This document shows positions 1 to 4,723 of a DNA stretch of 5,573 bases, piece after piece. A program made the translations under genes and the position numbers. Every line of letters starts with the position of its first letter. Position 1 is the stretch's first letter. Below the pieces are notes generated by a model. That model saw nothing but the letters and a program-made list of their open reading frames with translations, had not been told where the DNA came from and did no database searches. This stretch comes from Chloroflexota bacterium (GTDB taxonomy: Bacteria > Chloroflexota > Limnocylindria > QHBO01): NCBI GenBank assembly GCA_013820865.1, contig JACDHU010000135.1:1-5573 (forward strand), read 5' to 3'.

Positions 1-293
1 CCGCCGCTGATGTGATCAACCGTGGTGGCCAGCCTCGCGGTCAGGCCCGGGTTGCGGAGGGTGTTCGCACCGACCAAGAGACCCAGGCGCGTCTGCTGCG
101 TGACCTTCGCCCACGCGGCGAGCGTGGTGTACCCCTCGAAGATCGGCTGGTAGGGGTCGCCGAAAATGGCGTACACGTGGTCCCAGGTCCAGAGATGGTC
201 ATAGCCGAGCCCATCGATCCGGATGGCCGCGCGTTCAAAGTCGTCCCAGCCAGTGCCCTGGCTCCACAGCAGAATCCCCAGTCGCGTGTCCAT
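1..293 (-). CDS. LLM-class F420-dependent oxidoreductase, N-terminal part (cut by window edge)
   Basis: Translating the reverse strand from ATG at 293 gives 97 residues with no stop before the edge. Residues 4-10 form the first strand (RLGILLW). Residues 33-39 are HLWTWDH, followed by a GD-P-Y--P-FEGYTTLAAWA stretch and then TRLGLLVGANTLRNP (68-82). The fragment ends in TTVDHISG (90-97). This is the usual N-terminal half of the bacterial luciferase-like TIM barrel, resembling the branch that includes Rv1855c-type proteins. Such enzymes use reduced F420 or flavin to reduce or oxidise varied small molecules; the substrate cannot be told here. The start is fixed by an in-frame TAG at 303-305, four codons upstream, with no other start between. 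There is no good Shine-Dalgarno sequence, only a -10-like hexamer. The family is usually about 280-330 residues, so roughly two thirds is missing. It lies 219 bases downstream of a second, dissimilar LLM gene on the same strand. Confidence 0.87.
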   Translation of the reverse strand, partial: MDTRLGILLWSQGTGWDDFERAAIRIDGLGYDHLWTWDHVYAIFGDPYQPIFEGYTTLAAWAKVTQQTRLGLLVGANTLRNPGLTARLATTVDHISG

Positions 294-305
294 TGATTGA
301 GCCTA
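294..305 (-). promoter_or_regulatory. Putative leaderless -10 element (TAGGCT-N6-ATG) of the partial LLM gene
   Basis: On the reverse strand TAGGCT (305 to 300) lies exactly six bases before ATG at 293. That is where a -10 hexamer sits if the transcript begins at or next to the A of the start codon. The same arrangement, TAGCAT-N6-ATG, precedes the asparaginase at 4724. No convincing -35 hexamer was found. An alternative promoter in the AT-rich patch near 423-443 would give a leader of about 130 bases. Confidence 0.4.
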
Positions 306-394
306 GCACCAGACGCCCGGAAGCGTGGCTTGCGCGGCTGGCCGCTTGATAGGCTTTCTCTCAAATGCCTACGTGGGTCTCTTCGGGTAGTCGC

Positions 395-420
395 TGTCAC
401 CGTTGCCCCTGCAACTGTCA
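395..420. repeat. Small inverted repeat flanked by a direct repeat, in the gap between the LLM genes
   Basis: GTTGC (402-406) and GCAAC (411-415) form a perfect 5-bp stem around CCCT. The pentamer TGTCA occurs immediately after it (416-420) and again at 395-399 on the left. The stem is short and has no T-run, so it is not a convincing intrinsic terminator. It could be a protein-binding site or chance. Confidence 0.3.
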
Positions 421-422
421 GG

Positions 423-443
423 CGATATATCACAAACGATATA
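423..443. promoter_or_regulatory. AT-rich patch with a 14-base-spaced CGATATA repeat; possible operator or promoter
   Basis: CGATATA occurs at 423-429 and again at 437-443. The first copy is part of the perfect palindrome GATATATC (424-431). This is a conspicuously AT-rich stretch in the gap between the two LLM genes (294-512), which otherwise holds no gene. Spacing of 14 bases is not a whole helical turn. The position upstream of the partial LLM gene suggests regulation of that gene. No matching regulator gene is visible in the window. Confidence 0.35.
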
Positions 444-512
444 ACCGCTGACGGCGCGCGGTCGGCACCGAACAGCCCCTCCTCCATCGGCGATACGAGA
501 GAAACCGCACAA

Positions 513-1433
513 CTAGGCAAGGACGGACAGGACGGGAATCAACGCGTCGAGGTGCTCCGGACGCATGGCGACATAGCTGATGCCCCAGCGATCTCGACGC
601 TCGAGGAGGGTATCGATCATCTCGGACGCGTCGCCCACGATGTAGTGCGGACTGCGCGACATCTCGGCGTTGCTGATGCCGCGAGCACGCGGGGCGGGAG
701 GGCCGGAGCGCGTGTGGTAGTCGGGATCCAGCTCGAACAGCGCGATATTGATCTCGAGCTGCGCCCATCGGTCGCCGGCGGCCTCCCGAATCCAGGCGAT
801 CTTGCGATCGACCGCGGCCTCGGTGATGTCGTTGGGATCGCCGGCGCGCGGATCGATGCCGATGATGTCCGCCTCGCGCGCGGCGTAGCGCAGGATCCTC
901 GGGCCGCCGCCGCCAATCATGATCGGCGGATGGGGACGCTGGACCGATGTCGGTAGGCCGTCCTGATGAATAGCCGGATAGGCCGCATCGGCTTCGTGGT
1001 CGATTCGACCGTCACCCAGTGCCTGCTTCAGCATGGCCACCGTTGCCTGCATGCGCGTGACACGCTCGCCGGGAGCGTCGAACGGCAGTCCGGCAGCCGC
1101 GTATTCCTGACGATTCCAGCCTGCACCGATGCCGATCTCCAGCCGTCCGTTCGTGATGGCGTCGATGGTCGCCAGCTCCTGGGCCAGCACGGTCGGATGA
1201 CGCAGGTCGTTGTTCAACACGAACGTTCCGATGCGCAGGCTGGTGGCCTCCGCCGCGGACTGGAGTAACGGCAGCGTCGCCCAGCGGCCAAGGTGGTCCG
1301 TGCCGAGCAGGACCGCTATGCCGGACGCTTCAGCCCGATGCGCGAGCTCAACGACGCCGTGGCGCGTCGCGTCGTGCGAGTCAAGGATCAGCCCGAATCG
1401 GAATCGACGCGACTCCGGACTAGAAGATGGCAC
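513..1433 (-). CDS. LLM-class F420-dependent oxidoreductase (MSMEG_2516-like branch)
   Basis: This is a complete 306-residue luciferase-like TIM-barrel protein, a normal length for the family. Motifs in order: FRFGLILDS (11-19); TDHLG (45-49); LRIGTFVLNNDLRHP (66-80); the family signature GRLEIGIGAGW (96-106); PHPPIMIGGGG (167-177), where the family binds the cofactor phosphate; AAREADIIGID (184-194); and a C-terminal SPHYIVGDASEMIDTL segment (261-276). The LNNDLRHP and IGGGG patterns match the branch typified by MSMEG_2516, described in mycobacteria as probable F420-dependent enzymes. The substrate is unknown and the protein should be cytosolic. The start is GTG at 1433, since no ATG or GTG lies in frame upstream for at least 80 bases. 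The start lies inside the end of the 27-codon gene (14-base overlap, different frame) and has no clear Shine-Dalgarno sequence, so translation may be coupled to that gene. It shares only general fold features with the partial LLM gene downstream, so the pair is not a recent duplication. Confidence 0.9.
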   Translation of the reverse strand: MPSSSPESRRFRFGLILDSHDATRHGVVELAHRAEASGIAVLLGTDHLGRWATLPLLQSAAEATSLRIGTFVLNNDLRHPTVLAQELATIDAITNGRLEIGIGAGWNRQEYAAAGLPFDAPGERVTRMQATVAMLKQALGDGRIDHEADAAYPAIHQDGLPTSVQRPHPPIMIGGGGPRILRYAAREADIIGIDPRAGDPNDITEAAVDRKIAWIREAAGDRWAQLEINIALFELDPDYHTRSGPPAPRARGISNAEMSRSPHYIVGDASEMIDTLLERRDRWGISYVAMRPEHLDALIPVLSVLA

Positions 1434-1503
1434 CGATGCAGGACGTGAACAGCCAGATGACGAGGATGATTCCGATGACCACCCCGATGAGGATTCGACC
1501 CAT
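1420..1503 (-). CDS. 27-residue single-helix membrane mini-protein
   Basis: The reverse strand from ATG at 1503 encodes 27 residues and ends in TAG at 1420-1422. The protein starts MGRILIGVVIGIILVIW and ends TSCIGAIF. After Arg3 it is entirely non-polar apart from Thr20 and Ser21, giving one transmembrane segment of about 20 residues. Arg3 suggests an N-in orientation. A strong Shine-Dalgarno sequence (AAAGGAG, six bases before ATG) supports real translation. The stop lies inside the LLM oxidoreductase gene, whose GTG starts 14 bases earlier in another frame, so the mini-protein is probably the first gene of that unit and may set translation of the enzyme. I do not recognise a family. Alternatives are a membrane toxin-like peptide, a small membrane subunit, or a leader whose only job is coupling. 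Genes this short are easily missed by automatic annotation. Confidence 0.65.
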   Translation of the reverse strand: MGRILIGVVIGIILVIWLFTSCIGAIF

Positions 1504-1509
1504 GGAGAA

Positions 1510-1516
1510 CTCCTTT
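1510..1516 (-). promoter_or_regulatory. Shine-Dalgarno sequence of the 27-codon gene
   Basis: AAAGGAG on the reverse strand, with six bases to ATG at 1503. It is one of the two best ribosome-binding sites in the window and is the main reason to call the 27-codon frame a gene. Confidence 0.7.
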
Positions 1517-1594
1517 CGACGACTGGTTACGTGCTACTCAAGCAAGCGCAGTGCCGAAACAGCTGCGGCAAGGCCGGCGGCAAGGTTGACGGCG

Positions 1595-1620
1595 TAGGCT
1601 GCGCGGACCGAAGATGGGGA
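1595..1620 (+). promoter_or_regulatory. Possible -10 hexamer and ribosome-binding site of the secreted protein gene
   Basis: TAGGCT at 1595-1600 has the same form as the -10-like hexamers before the starts at 293, 3273 and 4724, but here it lies 24 bases upstream of ATG. It would leave a leader of roughly 18 bases containing GGGGA (1616-1620). GGGGA is four bases from ATG at 1625 and seven from ATG at 1628, so the second Met is about as likely a start. TTGACG at 1586-1591 is too close to serve as its -35. Confidence 0.25.
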
Positions 1621-1624
1621 TCTC

Positions 1625-2107
1625 ATGATGCACCGAACAAATCGTATCGCCTTGATGGCCGCCGTGGTCCTGCTGCTCGTTGCCGCAGGCTCGGTGCTGG
1701 GCAACCGAGTTCCGGACGTAAGTGTCTCGCAGCCCGCGCAGCAGACGACCGATCACGAGGATGAGCCAGCAGCCGACGATGAAGCTCCACCCACCGCCGA
1801 GGATCTCGCTCACGCGGGCACCCGGCTCGAGGCGAGCGGCATCATCGTCGATGCTGCGGTCCTGGGCGACCTCGCCTCACGCTATGGCACCGGTGGCGCG
1901 GTGCGGCTGTACGCGTGGCAGCACGAGAATGAGAATGGAGCGAGCCTCGAGGATCTCGCCGCCATGCGCGATGCGGGCATGGGTTGGGGGCAGATCGCGC
2001 GCGAGCTCGGCGTGCATCCGGGCATCGGCTCGGTCATGGGCAATGGCGGTGGGCATGGTCGTGACTCGGCGCCCGGCCAGCAGAAGGACCGCGGCACCGA
2101 CGATTGA
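1625..2107 (+). CDS. Secreted or membrane-anchored protein of unknown function with a small C-terminal domain
   Basis: A 160-residue protein (159 if the second Met is used). Residues 4-7 are RTNR, followed by a hydrophobic run to about residue 25 ending VLGN. This is either a signal peptide with possible cleavage after Gly26 or an N-terminal anchor. Residues 29-58 are a low-complexity linker rich in Gln, Asp, Glu, Pro and Ala, as in proteins held outside the membrane. A compact predicted helical domain follows (about 59-138): LASRYGTGGAVRLYAWQ (83-99), then LEDLAAMRDAGMGWGQIARE (108-127), then LGVHPGIGSVMG (128-139). The tail is Gly-, Asp- and Gln-rich. The stretch with M-R-D-x-G-M-G-W-G-Q-I-A looks like a conserved motif rather than random sequence, and I have an impression of similar stretches in environmental Chloroflexota and Actinomycetota proteins, but I know no assigned function. 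No catalytic residues can be named. The gene is divergent from the mini-protein and LLM unit across 121 bases. Confidence 0.75.
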   Translation: MMHRTNRIALMAAVVLLLVAAGSVLGNRVPDVSVSQPAQQTTDHEDEPAADDEAPPTAEDLAHAGTRLEASGIIVDAAVLGDLASRYGTGGAVRLYAWQHENENGASLEDLAAMRDAGMGWGQIARELGVHPGIGSVMGNGGGHGRDSAPGQQKDRGTDD

Positions 2108-2218
2108 CAGTCGCGCTTCGACAGACGACCGGGTCGAATGACGTAGGCGTCCCGGCGCAATTGGTGGATGACGCGTTCGGGTCATGACCGCAGGCTGAGC
2201 GAGTCATCAACCCCGTTC

Positions 2219-2223
2219 AGGAG
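2219..2223 (+). promoter_or_regulatory. Shine-Dalgarno sequence fixing the start of the two-helix protein
   Basis: AGGAG with seven bases to ATG at 2231. This favours the internal Met over the longer in-frame start at 2168, which has no comparable site and would add a polar, low-complexity N-terminus. Confidence 0.65.
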
Positions 2224-2230
2224 TCCTCGG

Positions 2231-2413
2231 ATGCGTGCCGCCGCCTTCATTGCCGGATCGATCATCACCATCGGCCTTTACCTGATCCTGGCCGCCGCCT
2301 TTGCCTTTACGCCGATGGCCATCGGCCTTGGCCTGCTGGTCATCTCGCTCGTCGCCGCCATCGGCTTCGTGCTGGCCGATGGCGCCGCGAAGTCTCCGAT
2401 CTCGGCCGCCTGA
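2231..2413 (+). CDS. Small two-helix membrane protein, function unknown
   Basis: A 60-residue protein from ATG at 2231. Residues 5-25 form the first hydrophobic helix (AFIAGSIITIGLYLILAAAF). A turn with Thr27-Pro28 leads into a second helix at about 29-49 (MAIGLGLLVISLVAAIGFVL). A short tail with Asp50 and Lys54 ends the chain. The hairpin shape with one Arg at the N-terminus and Lys54 near the C-terminus suggests both ends are cytoplasmic. I recognise no family; proteins like this are common and mostly uncharacterised. The 123 bases before it contain a 10-base palindrome, GGTCATGACC (2180-2189), but no clear promoter. Its stop is six bases from the stop of the convergent lipoprotein gene, with no terminator hairpin between them. 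Confidence 0.7.
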   Translation: MRAAAFIAGSIITIGLYLILAAAFAFTPMAIGLGLLVISLVAAIGFVLADGAAKSPISAA

Positions 2414-2419
2414 CCGTCG

Positions 2420-3214
2420 TCAGCTGCCCTGGGCGGTGTACCCGAGACCCAGCGCGCCATTCATGAGCGTCAGGCGATTGCCGTCGATCGCGACGCTGAA
2501 CCCCTTCACCAGGACCTCGAGCACGTGCTCGTCCTGTGGAGCGAGCCCTTCGGCGCAGCCACGGTCGTCGTTCACGAAGTCGCTGACCGTGACCTGGGCG
2601 CCCGCCGCCGCGTAGGAGGCACCGAATCCTCGACAACCGGTGCCGCCGGTGAATGTGCCGTCATCGGTGAATTCCATCGTGGCCGGGTCGCCGCCGACCG
2701 TTGAGACCGCGTTGCCACTGATCAGTGAGTCAAGGATCCAGGTGGTGCCGGCGAGTTCGGCTTCCGCGACCGGCGGAACGAGGCTGTACGTGAGTTCGAC
2801 GCCGTCTCCGTGCAGTCGCAACTCTGCGTCCGAGCGTTCCGCGTCGGTCACGTCGGCGAGCGCGGCAATGTAGGCTGCCTCGGCAGCCATCACCGGCCGA
2901 TCACATCCCATCTCGGTCATCGACATTGCGCCGATGGTGACCGATGCGCCATCGATGTCGATGGTCCCGCCGTAGGTGTTGCATGCCGCCCGGCCGCCGA
3001 CCTGGGCGTCGTCGATGGTCATCGTGATCGGGCTGTCGGCAATGATCGGCAGTGTCGCGCCGTCATGCGTGCCGGCTTGGAGCTGCCAGGTGCCGTTGAA
3101 ATCGAAGTCGCTGGGGGCCGTGCTACGCGGGACCGGGCCGCCTGTGCCCGGCAGCGCTCGGCATGCAACCAGAAGGACCAGGGCTACTGCGGGAAAGGCT
3201 CGCTTCATCATCAT
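2420..3214 (-). CDS. Lipoprotein with two META-like domains
   Basis: A 264-residue protein from ATG at 3214, preferred because the following residues form a lipoprotein signal: MMMKRAF, a hydrophobic core, and the lipobox LVAC with Cys18 as the lipidated residue. The open frame extends upstream to 3424, but the extra 70 residues are highly charged and would bury the signal. A Pro/Gly-rich linker (20-38) leads to the first META-like domain (about 39-147), with NGTWQL at 40-45, AACNTYGG (76-83) and MTEMGCD (99-105). The second domain (about 152-262) has LAGTTWILDSL (154-164), GGTGCRGFGASY (190-201) and DDRGC (216-220). META domains (DUF306, as in HslJ) are found in envelope proteins linked to stress or motility; their biochemical role is poorly known. 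The paired Cys residues in each domain (78/104 and 194/220) could form disulfides outside the membrane. In the second domain the usual CNxY is replaced by CRGF. Three consecutive ATG codons (3214, 3211, 3208) leave the exact start open, and no Shine-Dalgarno sequence is seen. Confidence 0.85.
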   Translation of the reverse strand: MMMKRAFPAVALVLLVACRALPGTGGPVPRSTAPSDFDFNGTWQLQAGTHDGATLPIIADSPITMTIDDAQVGGRAACNTYGGTIDIDGASVTIGAMSMTEMGCDRPVMAAEAAYIAALADVTDAERSDAELRLHGDGVELTYSLVPPVAEAELAGTTWILDSLISGNAVSTVGGDPATMEFTDDGTFTGGTGCRGFGASYAAAGAQVTVSDFVNDDRGCAEGLAPQDEHVLEVLVKGFSVAIDGNRLTLMNGALGLGYTAQGS

Positions 3215-3259
3215 GGGCGCAGGACGCGACCGGCGAGTCGAGAGTTCCGCGCCGCGGGG

Positions 3260-3265
3260 TAGACT
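3260..3265 (+). promoter_or_regulatory. Putative leaderless -10 element TAGACT before ATG at 3273
   Basis: TAGACT, preceded by G, ends seven bases before ATG at 3273. This puts the expected transcription start at or one base from that ATG. The form matches the elements before the starts at 293 and 4724. Its TAG is also the upstream in-frame stop for the membrane gene at 3296, which excludes a longer version of that protein. No good -35 is seen. Confidence 0.4.
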
Positions 3266-3272
3266 CCGGCGC

Positions 3273-3299
3273 ATGCTCCGCACCATCCAGGGCCGATGA
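3273..3299 (+). CDS. Possible 8-codon leader minicistron (MLRTIQGR)
   Basis: ATG at 3273 opens an eight-residue frame that ends in TGA at 3297-3299. The stop overlaps the ATG of the membrane gene as ATGA. With the -10-like hexamer just upstream, a leaderless transcript would start with this frame, and ribosomes finishing it could restart at 3296. The membrane gene has only a weak AGGG (3289-3292) close to its ATG, so coupling would be useful. The peptide shows no run of one amino acid, so there is no sign of attenuation. It may be chance. Confidence 0.35.
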   Translation: MLRTIQGR

Positions 3300-4108
3300 C
3301 CGAGCGCCGCTGGCTGCTCCTCATCGCGGCGGCGGGTATCGCGGTCTTTGCGCTTTCCTTTGTGAACGCCTGGATCGTCCATGACCGCGAAATTCGCGGC
3401 GAGGGCTACCGCCACGCCCAGCACTTTCTCTCGGCATGGCGTGGAGAGGGAATGCCGGTTCTCACCATCGCGGCATTCGGCGCGCTTGCCACGGCGCTGT
3501 ACGCGCTGATCCTGCGTCGCCGGCCTTCCTTGGTGACGTTACCTCTCCTCGCGGGCGCGGTGATCGTGCTCGGGCTGGTGCTATCGGCGGCCTGGCCGGT
3601 CTCGAAGGATGGGCACGCGTCATCGGTCAGGCTCTCGGTTGGCTTTCTTCTGCCACTCGGCGTTGTGCTGGCGGGCAGCATGGTCGTGGGAGCCGTGAAG
3701 ATCATCCGTCCGCCTCGTCGCTGGACCATCCTCGCGGCTGCGCTGCTGGTGTTCGCGCTCGCGTCCGGTGCCGGTGGGCGGTGGCTCGGCCTGCAGTTGG
3801 CCGAGGGGACCGGTCGCAATTGGTCGGACGGATCCTATACGCGGACCGCGACCGGCGGCGAGCCGACCGAAACGCTCGTGATCAGCGACACGCGGGTCGT
3901 GATCGGCGAACGCTGGCAGGGCACCTGGGAGTGGTCGGGCTGGACGGTGGTCATCGACAATGATCCTGCCTGTCCCGATTCGCGCGGCACGTACCACGCG
4001 CACGGCGTGAACGAGGAGGACCTGCGGTTCGTGAAGGTGGTCGACACCTGCGAGGATGGCGTACGCGGCGACGACCTCGAGACGGGGATCTGGTATCGCG
4101 ACCCGTGA
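3296..4108 (+). CDS. Five-helix membrane protein with an external C-terminal domain, function unknown
   Basis: A 270-residue protein. Predicted helices lie at about 7-28, 53-73, 79-99, 113-136 and 143-163. Positive charges at RR (4-5), RRR (74-76) and RPPRR (138-142) all fall on the same side under the positive-inside rule. The N-terminus is therefore cytoplasmic and the C-terminal 100 residues lie outside. That part starts GSYTRTATGG (179-188) and looks rich in beta strands: TETLVISDTRVVIGERW (191-207), GTWEWSGWTVVIDND (209-223), then ACPDSRGTY (225-233), LRFVKVVDTC (243-252) and GIWYRDP (264-270). Cys226 and Cys252 could form a disulfide. The pattern of a query strand, a W-x-G-x-W pair, ACP-x5-GTY, a D-x-C and a terminal W-x-R resembles small lipocalin-like domains seen in hypothetical proteins, but I cannot assign a ligand. 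The start at 3296 is supported by the upstream in-frame stop at 3260. It is divergent from the META lipoprotein across 81 bases, and both act at the envelope. Confidence 0.8.
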   Translation: MTERRWLLLIAAAGIAVFALSFVNAWIVHDREIRGEGYRHAQHFLSAWRGEGMPVLTIAAFGALATALYALILRRRPSLVTLPLLAGAVIVLGLVLSAAWPVSKDGHASSVRLSVGFLLPLGVVLAGSMVVGAVKIIRPPRRWTILAAALLVFALASGAGGRWLGLQLAEGTGRNWSDGSYTRTATGGEPTETLVISDTRVVIGERWQGTWEWSGWTVVIDNDPACPDSRGTYHAHGVNEEDLRFVKVVDTCEDGVRGDDLETGIWYRDP

Positions 4109-4120
4109 GTCGCGCGTGGT

Positions 4121-4675
4121 TCAGCCCGGCCAGCGCTCGTTGAACACCGTCTCATTGCGCGGAAGACGCGCCTCGCCCGGGGCCGACTTCGGCTGGCGGG
4201 CCGCATCCGAGGGATGGCCGATGGCAACCACGGTGCGCACGAACCGATCCTCCGGCATGCCGAGCAGCTCGGATACGTCCGGTCGTGCCTCGCTGCCGAT
4301 CCAGGCGATACCGGCGCCCAGGCCAAGGAGCGAGGCGGCGATGAGCATGCGCTCTGCCGCTCGGCCCTCGTCAAACGCGTGCGAGATGCCCCTGCCCGAC
4401 TCGTGCGGCATGACGATCGCGATGACCGCGCGGGCGGTGGCGAGGGAACGGGTGTGTGGCATTCCGGACTCGTGAAGGCTGCGCAGCGTGGCGCGGTCGG
4501 TGATGACGATGAAGCGCCACGGCTGCGTGTTCTTGCTCGATCCCGACCAGCGGGCCGCATCGGCCATGGCATCCAGGTCGGAGGGATCGACCGGCTGATC
4601 GCTGAACTCGCGGACCTGGCGGACGCGGAGGAGCGGTCGAACGGCCTCGGAAGCAGCGGTTTCTGATGGTTGCAT
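4121..4675 (-). CDS. Nitroreductase-family FMN oxidoreductase
   Basis: A 184-residue protein, normal for single-domain nitroreductases. RVRQVREFSDQPVD (17-30) is the N-terminal R-x-x-R-x-F element that contacts the FMN phosphate. WSGSSKNTQPWRFIVITD (43-60) is the hallmark S-S-x-N-x-Q-P-W-x-F segment. DEGRAAERMLIAASLLGLGA (102-121) is the conserved core helix followed by GIAWIG (122-127). VVAIGHP (149-155) is the usual last strand motif. The family reduces nitro groups, quinones, enones or related acceptors with NAD(P)H in the cytosol, mostly as homodimers; the natural substrate cannot be predicted. The start at ATG 4675 leaves a short N-terminal extension. A weak AGGG lies two bases before ATG, too close to be a good Shine-Dalgarno sequence. 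Its end converges on the membrane gene with a 12-base gap, and its start is divergent from asparaginase with 48 bases between. Confidence 0.92.
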   Translation of the reverse strand: MQPSETAASEAVRPLLRVRQVREFSDQPVDPSDLDAMADAARWSGSSKNTQPWRFIVITDRATLRSLHESGMPHTRSLATARAVIAIVMPHESGRGISHAFDEGRAAERMLIAASLLGLGAGIAWIGSEARPDVSELLGMPEDRFVRTVVAIGHPSDAARQPKSAPGEARLPRNETVFNERWPG

Positions 4676-4711
4676 TGCCCTGCATCATGACCCATTGCCG
4701 GGGACGTGGCG

Positions 4712-4717
4712 TAGCAT
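4712..4717 (+). promoter_or_regulatory. Putative leaderless -10 element TAGCAT before asparaginase
   Basis: TAGCAT is followed by six bases and then ATG at 4724, the same spacing as before the start at 293. The TAG is in frame with asparaginase, so no upstream start exists, and no Shine-Dalgarno sequence is present. The nearest -35 candidate, ATGACC at 4687-4692, has a long 19-base spacer and is weak. Confidence 0.45.
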
Positions 4718-4723
4718 CGGTCC

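Noticed and set aside
297..956. Long rightward frame opposite the LLM gene
   Set aside because: It mirrors the oxidoreductase on the other strand, has no recognisable domain, and its codons reflect the GC-rich wobble positions of the real gene.
1424..1503. Tandem-looking run of GATG/GAT units as a repeat
   Set aside because: It is explained by Ile, Val and Gly codons of the 27-codon membrane protein read on the reverse strand.
1586..1591. TTGACG as a -35 element for the secreted protein gene
   Set aside because: It is only three bases from the TAGGCT candidate; pairing it with a hexamer at the right distance gives only a poor GAAGAT.
2180..2189. GGTCATGACC palindrome as an operator
   Set aside because: A lone 10-base palindrome, not repeated elsewhere and without a visible promoter next to it; chance is a fair explanation.
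2168..2230. Longer N-terminus (21 extra residues) for the two-helix protein
   Set aside because: The added residues are polar and low complexity, and ATG at 2231 has AGGAG at seven bases while 2168 has nothing comparable.
3215..3424. Upstream extension of the lipoprotein frame by 70 residues
   Set aside because: It would place a charged segment before a perfect lipoprotein signal peptide, and it overlaps the start of the divergent membrane gene.
4109..4120. Bidirectional terminator between convergent genes
   Set aside because: The 12-base gap holds no hairpin with a T-run on either strand. The 6-base gap at 2414-2419 also lacks one.
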